Positions 7,873 through 15,819 of a stretch of DNA of 33,067 nucleotides are shown in pieces. Position 1 is the first letter of the stretch. Each line of letters begins with the position of its first letter. The notes under the pieces are model-generated. The model was not told the origin of the DNA and searched no databases. It worked only from the letters and a program-made list of their open reading frames with translations. A program made the translations under genes and the position numbers. Origin of the DNA: Gammaproteobacteria bacterium (GTDB lineage Bacteria > Pseudomonadota > Gammaproteobacteria > Pseudomonadales > Azotimanducaceae); the NCBI GenBank assembly GCA_027297435.1, contig JAPUIA010000050.1, positions 1-33,067 on the forward strand, given 5' to 3'.

Positions 7873-9156
7873 ATGGACAGGCGTAAATCCCAGTCGCTGA
7901 TCGAACGGGCCGCACGTTCTATTCCCGGCGGCGTCAACTCCCCGGTACGCGCGTTCAAAGGCGTGGGCGGCAACCCGGTGTTTTTCACGTCGGGTGATGG
8001 CGTGTACCTGCAAGACGTCGATGGCAACCGCTATATCGACTACGTCGCGTCTTGGGGCCCGATGATTCTCGGTCACGGTCACCACGGAGTCGTCGAAGCG
8101 GTAAAACACCAAGCCGATCTCGCTCTAGGATTTGGCGCCCCTACCGAACAGGAGATCGAGTTAGCCGAACTGGTCGTCGACATGGTGCCGAGTATTGAAA
8201 AGGTGCGCATGGTCAACTCCGGGACCGAAGCCACGATGTCGGCCATCCGATTGGCACGGGGTTTTACGGGCCGAGACCTCATCGTCAAGTTCAACGGATG
8301 CTACCACGGCCATTCCGATGCTTTGCTCGTCAAGGCGGGGTCTGGTGTTTTGACGCTCGGTATTCCCAGCTCTGCGGGCGTTCCAGAAGCCGTTGCCGCG
8401 CAGACGCTAAGCTTACCCTTCAACGACCTCGATTCGATTCGACACGCATTTGCCACTTATCCTGAACAGATCGCCGCCGTGATTCTCGAGCCGGTGGCCG
8501 GCAACATGGGGTGCATACCCCCCGTGCCGGGATTTCTCGAGGGTCTGCGCACGCTAACCCGTGCGGACGGTAGCGTCCTGATTTTCGACGAGGTGATGAC
8601 TGGTTTTCGCGTGGCACGGGGCGGCGCGCAAGCACGTTACAACGTGATCCCCGACTTGACGACCCTCGGTAAGATCATCGGCGGCGGGTTGCCGGTTGGC
8701 GCTTTCGGCGGCCGTGCTGAAATCATGGATCACATTGCGCCCGTCGGTAACGTATATCAAGCTGGCACCCTTTCGGGCAACCCGCTAGCCGTCGTTGCGG
8801 GTTTGACGATGCTGCAGGCACTCGACGACGGCTTTTACGACGAGCTCGAAGCCCGCACCAATTACCTCGTCGAAGGCTTGCAAGCGCTTGCCGTTAAACA
8901 CGGACTGTCCATCACCATCAATCACGTATGTGGCATGTTTAGCTTGTTCTTCGATGCCGCAAAAGTGGTAACGGAGTTCGATCACGTGGCGAACGCCAAT
9001 ATCGATACGTTCAATCGTTTCTTTCACGCGATGCTGGACCAGGGCGTGTACCTCGCGCCAAGCGCGTTCGAGGTAGGGTTCTTGGGCGCACAGCACACGA
9101 CAGAAGTGTTGGACGCAACCCTATCGGCCGCCGATCGAGCTTTGAGCAACCTCTAA
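7873..9156 (+). CDS. hemL: Glutamate-1-semialdehyde 2,1-aminomutase
   Basis: HemL converts glutamate-1-semialdehyde to 5-aminolevulinate in the C5 pathway, using PLP/PMP. The 427-residue sequence is complete: [19 protein letters not shown] near the N-terminus, the [17 protein letters not shown] cofactor segment, the FDEVMTGFR aspartate motif, the PLP lysine K267 in [17 protein letters not shown], and [13 protein letters not shown]. The start is ATG at 7873; a TTG one codon upstream is less likely. It lies directly after hemJ and probably in one transcript with it. Confidence 0.97.
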   Translation: MDRRKSQSLIERAARSIPGGVNSPVRAFKGVGGNPVFFTSGDGVYLQDVDGNRYIDYVASWGPMILGHGHHGVVEAVKHQADLALGFGAPTEQEIELAELVVDMVPSIEKVRMVNSGTEATMSAIRLARGFTGRDLIVKFNGCYHGHSDALLVKAGSGVLTLGIPSSAGVPEAVAAQTLSLPFNDLDSIRHAFATYPEQIAAVILEPVAGNMGCIPPVPGFLEGLRTLTRADGSVLIFDEVMTGFRVARGGAQARYNVIPDLTTLGKIIGGGLPVGAFGGRAEIMDHIAPVGNVYQAGTLSGNPLAVVAGLTMLQALDDGFYDELEARTNYLVEGLQALAVKHGLSITINHVCGMFSLFFDAAKVVTEFDHVANANIDTFNRFFHAMLDQGVYLAPSAFEVGFLGAQHTTEVLDATLSAADRALSNL

Positions 9157-9171
9157 ACGGAAACAGCTTCT

Positions 9172-10164
9172 ATGTACGACGTCTACGGGTTAGGCAATGC
9201 TCTAGTGGATACCGAGTACCGCATCGACGAGGACTTTCTCGCGCAGCACGCGATCGCCAAGGGCCACATGACGCTGGTGGAAGAAGATCGAATGGAGATG
9301 TTGATCGAAGCGCTCAGCGAGCTCGAACCTGAGCGCATGAGCGGTGGCTCTGCGGCCAACAGCATCATCGCAGCCCAAGGCTTTGGCGCGGCCACCTATT
9401 ATTCGTGCAAAGTCGCCGACGACGCCACCGGGCACCACTTCTTGGCCGATCTCAACACCGCGGGGGTACACACCAACCCCAACGCAGCTGCAGCGAGCGG
9501 CAAGTCCGGCCGTTGCCTGATACTCGTGACCGAAGACGCGGAGCGTTCGATGAGCACGTTCCTCGGCGTTTCCAACCAGCTGAGTGCGGGAGAGATCGAT
9601 GAAGCCGCGCTTGCCGAAGCGCGCTACTTTTACGTCGAGGGTTATCTGTCGTCTTCGCCGGAAAGCCTGGCAGCGGCGGCGGCATGCCGCCAACTTGCCG
9701 AAAGCCAGGGTGTGGAGACCGCGGTCAGCCTATCGGATCCGAGCATGGTCGAGCATTTCCGCGACGATCTGGAAACCCTTCTTGGCAACGGTGTAAACCA
9801 CCTTTTTTGCAACGAGGAAGAGGCGCTTGCGTGGGCGCGCACCGACCGACTCGATGTGGCGATCAACGAACTCAAGGACATCGCAAGATACTGCAACATC
9901 ACCCTGGGCAGTCGCGGTAGTTTGACCGTCATAGACGGACGCCAAAAAGCAGCGCCCGGATACCCCGCGACCGCGGTGGATACCAATGGCGCCGGCGATA
10001 TCTATGCCGGTGCTTGTCTCTACGGCTGGAGCACGGGCATGGACCATCAGCAAGCAGCGAGTTTCGGCAACTACGCTGCCGCGACGCTCGTTCAACAATA
10101 CGGCGCGCGACTGAAAACCATGCAGCAGTACCAGGATGTTTTGAAGGCATTTCGCGCTCTTTAG
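9172..10164 (+). CDS. PfkB-family carbohydrate/nucleoside kinase (adenosine kinase-like)
   Basis: This is a ribokinase-fold kinase that uses ATP to phosphorylate a sugar or nucleoside. The 330-residue protein has the N-terminal GGSAANSIIAAQGFG motif (residues 58-72) and the C-terminal DTNGAGDIYAGA signature with catalytic D276. The overall layout (short lid, N-terminal YDVYGLGNALVDTE) matches proteins annotated as adenosine kinase in gammaproteobacteria. The true substrate cannot be read from the sequence; adenosine, inosine or a sugar are all possible. It starts 15 bp after hemL with ACGGAAACAG as a weak ribosome site, and converges on sfsA. Confidence 0.85.
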   Translation: MYDVYGLGNALVDTEYRIDEDFLAQHAIAKGHMTLVEEDRMEMLIEALSELEPERMSGGSAANSIIAAQGFGAATYYSCKVADDATGHHFLADLNTAGVHTNPNAAAASGKSGRCLILVTEDAERSMSTFLGVSNQLSAGEIDEAALAEARYFYVEGYLSSSPESLAAAAACRQLAESQGVETAVSLSDPSMVEHFRDDLETLLGNGVNHLFCNEEEALAWARTDRLDVAINELKDIARYCNITLGSRGSLTVIDGRQKAAPGYPATAVDTNGAGDIYAGACLYGWSTGMDHQQAASFGNYAAATLVQQYGARLKTMQQYQDVLKAFRAL

Positions 10165-10229
10165 CCGCTTGGAACTTTCCGCAGCTCAGCTTCCGAGAAT
10201 TCCGCAAACGCCAGAAATTCACCTCCCTA

Positions 10230-10946
10230 CTAACACTGCAACGCATCGTCGACCGGAATTTCCCGCTCCAGACGAAACTCATCGAGCTCGATCGAACACG
10301 CCCACGCGTACACCTCAACGCCTGCCTCGACTGCATACCTCAGACGCTTTCCGTACTCCGGATGGACATCATCGGCCGTCTTTGCCACCTCGATGCCGGT
10401 GTGTTGCACGCAAAACAACAGCACGGCTCGATCACCAGCGCGTTTGCGTCGAACCAACGCACCAACATGTTTGAGTGCTCGCTCGCTCACCGCATCCGGG
10501 AATGCGCCTTCACCGCCACCGCGGCATAACGTCATGCTCTTCACTTCCACGTAGCAGTCAGGACGACTTGCGTCGAACAAACGAAAATCGAATCGCCCCT
10601 GCCCCTCGGGAATGGCCGCTTCCGCTTTGACGCCGCTATAGCCGGCAAGCGCAGGTATGCGCCCCTCGGTCAATGCCTCTGCGACAAGGCGGTTGGCGCG
10701 CGTGGTGTTGACGCCAACACGAAACTGGCCTGAAGCAACCATCTCCAGCGTATGGCGGTATTTGCGTTTTGGGTTCCGAGATTCGGATATCCAAACCACG
10801 CTACCGGGGTCAGAACAACCGGTCATGGCACCGGTGTTGGGACAGTGAACCGTCACCGTCCCACCCCCATCGAGCCTCACATCGGCGAGAAATCGTTGGT
10901 AGCGCTTGATGAGGCGCGCCTCGGTGAGGGGCGGTTCAAACTTCAC
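10230..10946 (-). CDS. sfsA: DNA/RNA nuclease SfsA (sugar fermentation stimulation protein homologue)
   Basis: SfsA was named as a factor stimulating maltose genes in E. coli, and structures show a nuclease-like fold. The product aligns throughout with E. coli SfsA: KFEPPLTEARLIKRYQRFLADV at the start (given here as the OB-like N-terminus), VHCPNTGAMTGC, NTTRANRLVAEAL, the catalytic-type RFDFRLFDASRPDCYVEVKS and FPDAVSERALKH. The start is either TTG at 10952 or GTG at 10946; I chose GTG because it matches the E. coli N-terminus (MEFSPPL). It begins 12 bp after the aminotransferase stop and is probably cotranscribed with it. Confidence 0.92.
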   Translation of the reverse strand: MKFEPPLTEARLIKRYQRFLADVRLDGGGTVTVHCPNTGAMTGCSDPGSVVWISESRNPKRKYRHTLEMVASGQFRVGVNTTRANRLVAEALTEGRIPALAGYSGVKAEAAIPEGQGRFDFRLFDASRPDCYVEVKSMTLCRGGGEGAFPDAVSERALKHVGALVRRKRAGDRAVLLFCVQHTGIEVAKTADDVHPEYGKRLRYAVEAGVEVYAWACSIELDEFRLEREIPVDDALQC

Positions 10947-10958
10947 GCGCAAAGTCGT

Positions 10959-12146
10959 TCAAGCGCCCCAGACCTCCAGCGCATGTCCGATGCGATTCAA
11001 ACCAACGTCGATCGACTCTTCGTCGGTCGTGTAAGCAAACCGCACGAAACGGTCGGCTTCGAGTTCGCCAAAATCGATGCCAGGCGTCACAGCGACTTGA
11101 AATTCGTCTATCAACCGCCAACAGAAGTCCAGGGAATCGATGCCGGTCTGGGATACGTCCACATAGAGATAAAAAGCTCCGCCTGGTTTCGCGGGAACCC
11201 TGAGGCCGAGTGCTTCGAGTCCGGTCAACAGCTGATGGCGACGTTGATCAAAGCGCCTACGTCGTGCCTCGTGTACCGCCATCGCGTCCGGCGTGAATGC
11301 CGCTATCGCCGCGTACTGGGCAATGCTCGAAGGGGATATAAACAAGTTCTGAGCGAGTTTCTCGAGGTCGTCGACCAATCCCTCGGGCAACACTAACCAG
11401 CCCAAGCGCCAACCGGTCATGCCGTAATACTTGGAAAAGCTGTTGAGCACGATCAGACCATCGGTCACGGCGAGACCGGTGGTGATGGCGCGCTCATCCC
11501 CGTAAGTGAGGCCCTGATAGATCTCGTCCATGATGAAGAACCCATCGCGTGCCGCGACCGCGTCTCCAAGACGCCGTACTGCGTCTGCGCCGACCACCGC
11601 ACCGGTTGGATTGGCTGGTGACGCCAACAACAGCCCTCGAGTATTCGGTTGCCAATACGCATTCAGCGCATCGACGCCGAGTTCGTAGCCATCTGCCGCA
11701 CGCACCGGCACCCGCTGGGGAACACCCCCGGTGAGGCGTACGAACACCTCATTGCAGGGGTAGCCGGGATCGGTAATCAAGAGCCCGTCGCCTGAATCGA
11801 GCAGCAACGCACTCAATAGCAGTAGCCCACCGCTGGCCCCCGCCGTCACCGCAATTCGCTCAACCGGCACTATTGCGCCGAGCCGGGTGGCGTAGTCCCG
11901 AGCAATGGCTTCGCGAAGCTCCAGCAACCCCAGAGCATGGGTGTATTTGGTCCGGCCGTCGATCAACGCTTGGCGCCCGGCTTCGATAATCGGCTCAGCC
12001 GTGTTGAAATCAGGCTCTCCCACCTCGAAATGCACGACCTTGTGGCCGCGTGCTTCAAGCTCCTCAGCCCGTTTCATGAGTTCCATCACCCGAAATGGGG
12101 TGATCTGGTTCAACCAATCAGCGGGCATCCGATAAGCAAATTCCAT
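10959..12146 (-). CDS. PLP-dependent class I/II aminotransferase
   Basis: This fold-type I aminotransferase is most like the AspC/AlaT-type enzymes of subgroup I-gamma. The sequence contains the substrate-side VGEPDF, the PGYPCNE and SPANPTGAVV motifs, the MDEIYQGLTYG aspartate segment, the PLP lysine K239 in NSFSKYYGMTGWRLGW, and C-terminal FVRFAYTT, whose arginine binds the substrate carboxylate. The amino donor and acceptor are not decidable from this. I chose the ATG at 12146 (MEFAYRMPADW) over a TTG nine codons upstream, because GAAG lies six bases before it. It is divergent from dksA across a 139-bp gap and leads into sfsA. Confidence 0.9.
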   Translation of the reverse strand: MEFAYRMPADWLNQITPFRVMELMKRAEELEARGHKVVHFEVGEPDFNTAEPIIEAGRQALIDGRTKYTHALGLLELREAIARDYATRLGAIVPVERIAVTAGASGGLLLLSALLLDSGDGLLITDPGYPCNEVFVRLTGGVPQRVPVRAADGYELGVDALNAYWQPNTRGLLLASPANPTGAVVGADAVRRLGDAVAARDGFFIMDEIYQGLTYGDERAITTGLAVTDGLIVLNSFSKYYGMTGWRLGWLVLPEGLVDDLEKLAQNLFISPSSIAQYAAIAAFTPDAMAVHEARRRRFDQRRHQLLTGLEALGLRVPAKPGGAFYLYVDVSQTGIDSLDFCWRLIDEFQVAVTPGIDFGELEADRFVRFAYTTDEESIDVGLNRIGHALEVWGA

Positions 12147-12285
12147 AAAAACTTCGCCACTATATATGGTCAACGAGATTTTGTTCTGGTAGCTTACGCG
12201 CCCTTCGATTTTCGCGGCCCAGGTTTAGCCGCTTCCATGGGAGTCGAGACAATCATCGACAGATGGCAGTACAGGATTAGAGTAT

Positions 12286-12744
12286 ATGGTGGCAAAAGCA
12301 CGAAGTAGAAAGAAGGCATCTACAGTCGATTCACCCTTTAGGAATTTCACTCCGTACAAACCAACCAAGCGTGAAGCCTATATGAGCGAAAAACAGCAGC
12401 AGCATTTTCGCGACATTCTCAATCGCTGGCGCCTCGAACTGATGGAAGAAGTGGATCGAACCGTCCACCACATGCAGGACGAGGCCGCCAATTTCCCCGA
12501 TCCAGCCGACCGTGCCACGCAAGAAGAGGAGTTCAGCATCGAACTCAGAACTCGCGATCGGGAACGTAAACTGATCAAGAAGATCGACCAAACCATCGAG
12601 CGGCTCGACCAGGAAGACTATGGCTACTGCGACACCTGCGGCGTCGAGATCGGATTGCAGCGCTTGGAAGCGCGTCCCACCGCGACGCAGTGTATCGATT
12701 GCAAGTCTTTGGACGAAATCAAAGAACGTCAGCTGCACGGTTGA
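12286..12744 (+). CDS. dksA: RNA polymerase-binding transcription factor DksA
   Basis: DksA enters the RNA polymerase secondary channel and, with ppGpp, represses rRNA promoters and activates amino-acid promoters. The 152-residue protein matches E. coli DksA over nearly its whole length. The coiled-coil tip acidic residues are kept (D72 and D75 in NFPDPADRA), as are the four zinc-finger cysteines (C115, C118, C136, C139 in CDTCG and CIDCK). The variable N-terminus is basic (MVAKARSRKK). An AGGA lies nine bases upstream of the ATG. It heads the dksA-gluQ-cbrB-pcnB neighbourhood known from Pseudomonas. The GC-rich discriminator of the rRNA promoter at the left of this window is a likely target. 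Confidence 0.97.
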   Translation: MVAKARSRKKASTVDSPFRNFTPYKPTKREAYMSEKQQQHFRDILNRWRLELMEEVDRTVHHMQDEAANFPDPADRATQEEEFSIELRTRDRERKLIKKIDQTIERLDQEDYGYCDTCGVEIGLQRLEARPTATQCIDCKSLDEIKERQLHG

Positions 12745-12859
12745 GGCACCTCGGGGCACGCCGAAAACTGGGCGTTAGCGTAGTCGGCCCCGATAAAGGG
12801 TTCGAGCATAGGAGACATCTATACTTCTTGTAGAATCATCAGTTGTGGAAATTGCGAGG

Positions 12860-13037
12860 TTTTAACGGGTTTCCCGCTAAAACGTTGCCATATGTAGCGG
12901 CCGACTTGCAGAACATGCCTCTGCAACGTAGGGGCGCCCGGCCGCTAGCGAAGTTCAGCATGAGCCGGGGGTGTTGCAAGCATCACTTAACACGGTTTGG
13001 GCTTGCCCAAACTGCAAAGCTCAAACGAAGTTTGAGC
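12860..13037. repeat. Hairpin-rich intergenic block between dksA and gluQ
   Basis: The 318-bp dksA-gluQ gap has no recognisable gene but four near-perfect inverted repeats: (i) 12860-12882, TTTTAACGGG-TTT-CCCGCTAAAA with one mismatch; (ii) 12895-12947, a 9-bp outer stem TAGCGGCCG/CGGCCGCTA enclosing TTGCAG/CTGCAA (12906-12911 and 12921-12926); (iii) 12995-13012, GTTTGGGC-TT-GCCCAAAC; (iv) 13019-13037, GCTCAAAC-GAA-GTTTGAGC. The last two share CAAAC/GTTTG and could re-pair with each other. The block may be a small mobile or REP-like repeat, or a structured leader for gluQ. Short ORFs overlapping it look spurious. Confidence 0.6.
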
Positions 13038-13062
13038 CATGCATCTCCTCGAATGCGCCTAA

Positions 13063-13935
13063 ATGTCGTCTAATGGGGTCGGCCGGTTTGCGCCTTCTCC
13101 TACGGGGCCACTCCATCTCGGATCACTCTACACGGCAATTGCAAGCTACCTCGACGCTCGCGCCCGCGACGACTTCTGGTGGGTACGCATGGACGACCTG
13201 GATACGCCTCGCAATAGTCCCACAGCGGAAACCAGCATCCTACGTACGCTGGAAGCTCATCATTTGCTCTGGGACGGCTTGGTGCAACGCCAAAGCGACC
13301 ACATACCAGAGTATCAACAGGCATTGGAGACCTTGAACGCCAAAGAGCTCGTGTATTTCTGCAGGTGCTCGCGGCGCCAGCTGAAGGCGCTGTCACGCTA
13401 CCCGGGTACGTGCCGTAACCAAATGGCGCCAATCGACGATGCGGCAATTCGCGTGCTGACCGACTCATACGTTTACCGGGTTGAAGATCTCGTGGCCGCC
13501 GAACGGCGTACCCGCCTCGATCAAACGGTCGGAGATTTCATCGTCCGACGTCGCGACGGTCTCATCGCCTACCAGCTCGCAACCGCAGTTGACGACGGCC
13601 AACCCAGCATCACCCGAGTGATTCGCGGCACAGATCTTTCGAGCAACACGCCGCGACAACTGCACCTCATGCGGTTGTTGGAATTAACGCCACCAACTTA
13701 CGCGCATATACCGGTGCTGCTCAACGCGGCCGGAGACAAACTCTCGAAGCAAACCAAGGCGCTACCGGTTGACGACACCAAAGCGGTCGCCAACTTACGA
13801 ACCTGTCTCGCCTTGCTCGCACTGGGTCCACCTGAGGACTGTCTAGACCTTGATGACCTGCTGGAATGGGCTATACAACGCTGGGATCTCGGTGCCATCG
13901 GAACTCAAGATCATCGTTTGATGTCCGGCAAATGA
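13063..13935 (+). CDS. gluQ: Glutamyl-Q tRNA(Asp) synthetase
   Basis: GluQ-RS is a GluRS paralogue lacking the anticodon-binding domain that attaches glutamate to queuosine at the wobble base of tRNA(Asp). The 290-residue length is right for this truncated form. Motifs seen are RFAPSPTGPLHLGSL (HIGH-like), RMDDLDTPR, a zinc-type cysteine cluster CRCSRRQL...GTCR, the RGTDLSSNTPRQLHL block and DKLSKQTKA (KMSKS-like). The dksA-gluQ pairing is conserved in gammaproteobacteria, where gluQ often depends on read-through from dksA; here the structured 318-bp gap intervenes. Start ATG at 13063. Confidence 0.95.
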   Translation: MSSNGVGRFAPSPTGPLHLGSLYTAIASYLDARARDDFWWVRMDDLDTPRNSPTAETSILRTLEAHHLLWDGLVQRQSDHIPEYQQALETLNAKELVYFCRCSRRQLKALSRYPGTCRNQMAPIDDAAIRVLTDSYVYRVEDLVAAERRTRLDQTVGDFIVRRRDGLIAYQLATAVDDGQPSITRVIRGTDLSSNTPRQLHLMRLLELTPPTYAHIPVLLNAAGDKLSKQTKALPVDDTKAVANLRTCLALLALGPPEDCLDLDDLLEWAIQRWDLGAIGTQDHRLMSGK

Positions 13936-14007
13936 GTTGGACGCGGTCGCACGTCGGTTTCGGATGGTCAATAGGTTACTCGAGAAGCGTTTGTTACCAT
14001 GTGATCA

Positions 14008-15345
14008 ATGGCTCACGTATTACTCATCGAACGTAATCCGGATACGCGCACTGAACTGGCAAGGGTTTTGGAGAGCAACGGCTTCACGATTACCGAACAC
14101 GGGTCGCCGGGCGTCCTCGACAACCAAGACCTATCGGCATTCGATTCGGTTGTCGCCAGTACGGAAGTCCTCGAACGCCCTGACATCTTTCAACAGCTCG
14201 CCACGCTGCCGCTGATCCTGCTCTCTGACAAAGGCACGGTGCGCGAAGCCGTGGACGCCATCAAGCAAGGTGCCGCTGACTACCTCGAATTGCCCGTCGA
14301 GCCAGATGAGCTGGTCGCCGCCATAGAGCGCGCGCGCGCCGCCCTGCAACCCCGCGCCACTGCAGCGCCGGAAACGCGCAAACACTTCCCCATCATCGGC
14401 AGCAGTTCGGCAATGTGCGAGTTGTTGGACCGCATCGACAAGGTGGCCCCAACCGACGCCACCGTATTGATCGAAGGAGAGTCCGGGACCGGTAAGGAAC
14501 TCGTGGCCAGAGCGCTACACGCGGGCAGCTTGCGCAACCTTGCGGCCCTGATTACGTTGAATTGCGCCGCGGTACCCGACAACCTGATCGAGACGGAACT
14601 CTTTGGTCACGAAACGCCCGACGCTAGCGTCAGCAGTGGACTCGTGGAAGCCGCCGATGGAGGCACCTTGTTTCTCGACGAGATTGGCGAGTTGCCCTTG
14701 GAGGCGCAGGCCCGCCTTCTCAGGTTGCTTCAGAAAGGCGAGACGCGCCGGATCGGTTCCAGCAGCACCAAGGTTTTGAACGTGCGCATCATTGCCGCAT
14801 CGCATCGAAACCTAAAACAACTCACCGAGAACCGTCAGTTTCGGGAGGACTTGTTCTATCGTCTAAACGTCGTGGCATTTGTCATACCTCCGCTACGAGA
14901 GCGTGGAGCCGATATCGTTGAACTTGCCCACCACGCTCTCAAACGGGTCTGTGACAAGTTGGGCAAGGCCCAGATGCGATTGTCCAGTGAGGCACTGAAA
15001 GCCATCCAAACCTATCGGTGGCCAGGGAATGTACGCGAACTCGAAAACGCGATGGAAAGGGCCGTTATTCTCTGCGATGGCGAAGAGATCGACGTCAAAC
15101 TGCTCGCGATCGACCCCACGGCGCCGGTACCAGAAGAAGACTCACCGCCGGCAAATGTGGACCAGGTATCGCTCGAAGACTACTTCGTACGATTCGTCCA
15201 GGAGCACCAAGATCGCCTCACCGAGACCGAGCTTGCCGGAAAGCTGGGAATCAGCCGCAAGAGCCTCTGGGAAAGGCGCCAGCGTCTCAACATCCCGCGA
15301 AAAAAAACCAAGAAGCGCGGTCCGCGACGTCAGGATGCCAACTAA
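14008..15345 (+). CDS. CbrB-like AAA+ regulator with degenerate receiver and no GAFTGA loop
   Basis: The sequence is orthologous in design to CbrB of Pseudomonas, the NtrC-type response regulator of carbon/nitrogen balance. The C-terminal SLEDYFVRFVQEHQDRLTET and the Fis-type HTH (about 405-431) are nearly the same. Domains: receiver (1-110), AAA+ (about 128-365), HTH. The ATPase core is intact: Walker A GESGTGKE (157-164), Walker B GGTLFLDE (218-225), and REDLFYRLNV. The GAFTGA loop that contacts sigma-54 is replaced: after ELFGHE (197-202) the protein reads TPDASVSSG and resumes at LVEAADGG. The receiver lacks the phosphoacceptor Asp (S51 at that site), one Asp of the acidic pair (E8-R9-N10) and the conserved Lys (L95). 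No cbrA sensor gene precedes it; only 72 bp separate it from gluQ. I infer a phosphorylation-independent regulator not using sigma-54. Confidence 0.85.
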   Translation: MAHVLLIERNPDTRTELARVLESNGFTITEHGSPGVLDNQDLSAFDSVVASTEVLERPDIFQQLATLPLILLSDKGTVREAVDAIKQGAADYLELPVEPDELVAAIERARAALQPRATAAPETRKHFPIIGSSSAMCELLDRIDKVAPTDATVLIEGESGTGKELVARALHAGSLRNLAALITLNCAAVPDNLIETELFGHETPDASVSSGLVEAADGGTLFLDEIGELPLEAQARLLRLLQKGETRRIGSSSTKVLNVRIIAASHRNLKQLTENRQFREDLFYRLNVVAFVIPPLRERGADIVELAHHALKRVCDKLGKAQMRLSSEALKAIQTYRWPGNVRELENAMERAVILCDGEEIDVKLLAIDPTAPVPEEDSPPANVDQVSLEDYFVRFVQEHQDRLTETELAGKLGISRKSLWERRQRLNIPRKKTKKRGPRRQDAN

Positions 15346-15368
15346 CTGCGCAACGCAACGGATCTGCG

Positions 15369-15784
15369 AGCAGTCTGTCGGACTTAGACCGCCGTATGCG
15401 AGGGCCGGGTCTGGGGGTTTTTGGCGCGTCTTTGAGGAGAATATCGAGCCATATTTGACGCGGAGGCGCGCCTTTGACGCAAAGGCGTACCAAAAATCGC
15501 CAAAACTCGGCTTTTCACAGTAGGTGAGCGAGTGTCCCGTCCCATAAATAGGTGTGCAAATAGGCTGAGCGATTTTTGTCGCTGGCAAGGGCGCGCCCCA
15601 TCGGGGCGCGACGCAGTTTGGGATCCAAACTGCCAGCAACCCTCTCGGTTGCCGGCGACGAGCAGTGGTAGGCCCCACGGGAGGAGGAGCAACGCCGCCA
15701 GCGGCCCTCTTCACCAAAAAGAGGGGCGCTCAGCGTGGTTGTGCAGATATTTATGGGACGGGACACTGGGCCCGACAGACTGCT
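15369..15784. repeat. Outer 13-bp inverted repeats enclosing a smaller repeat element
   Basis: AGCAGTCTGTCGG at 15369-15381 is repeated inverted at 15772-15784, 416 bp end to end. The right copy lies only four bases from the right end of the inner element. About 150 bp of left-hand sequence (15382-15530), in which I recognise no gene, remains between the left copy and the inner element. This looks like a small or internally deleted mobile element into which, or against which, the inner element inserted. The 13-bp identity is seen; mobility is inferred. Confidence 0.5.
15531..15767. mobile_element. MITE-like element with 20-bp perfect terminal inverted repeats
   Basis: AGTGTCCCGTCCCATAAATA at 15531-15550 recurs exactly inverted at 15748-15767. 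The 237-bp unit holds a run of five short hairpins: 15568-15583 (AGCGA/TCGCT), 15592-15610 (CGCGCCCC-ATC-GGGGCGCG), 15613-15633 (GCAGTTTGG-GAT-CCAAACTGC), 15636-15652 (GCAACC/GGTTGC) and 15700-15730 (AGCG-CCCTCTT/AAGAGGG-CGCT). There is no transposase gene and no clear target duplication. Small open frames starting inside each end read out of the inverted repeat and look spurious. It lies 52 bp upstream of the pcnB start, so it may affect pcnB expression. Confidence 0.7.
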
Positions 15785-15819
15785 AGTATCTCCGATCTAA
15801 CGATAACAGCGTAATCTCA

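Noticed and set aside
12745-13062. The dksA-gluQ gap as a tRNA or known riboswitch
   Set aside because: The stems do not form a cloverleaf, there is no CCA end, and no riboswitch core that I can recognise.
15515-15786. Two short frames starting inside the ends of the upstream pcnB element, both beginning MSRPIN
   Set aside because: The shared start is simply the inverted repeat translated from both sides; downstream sequences differ and match nothing known.
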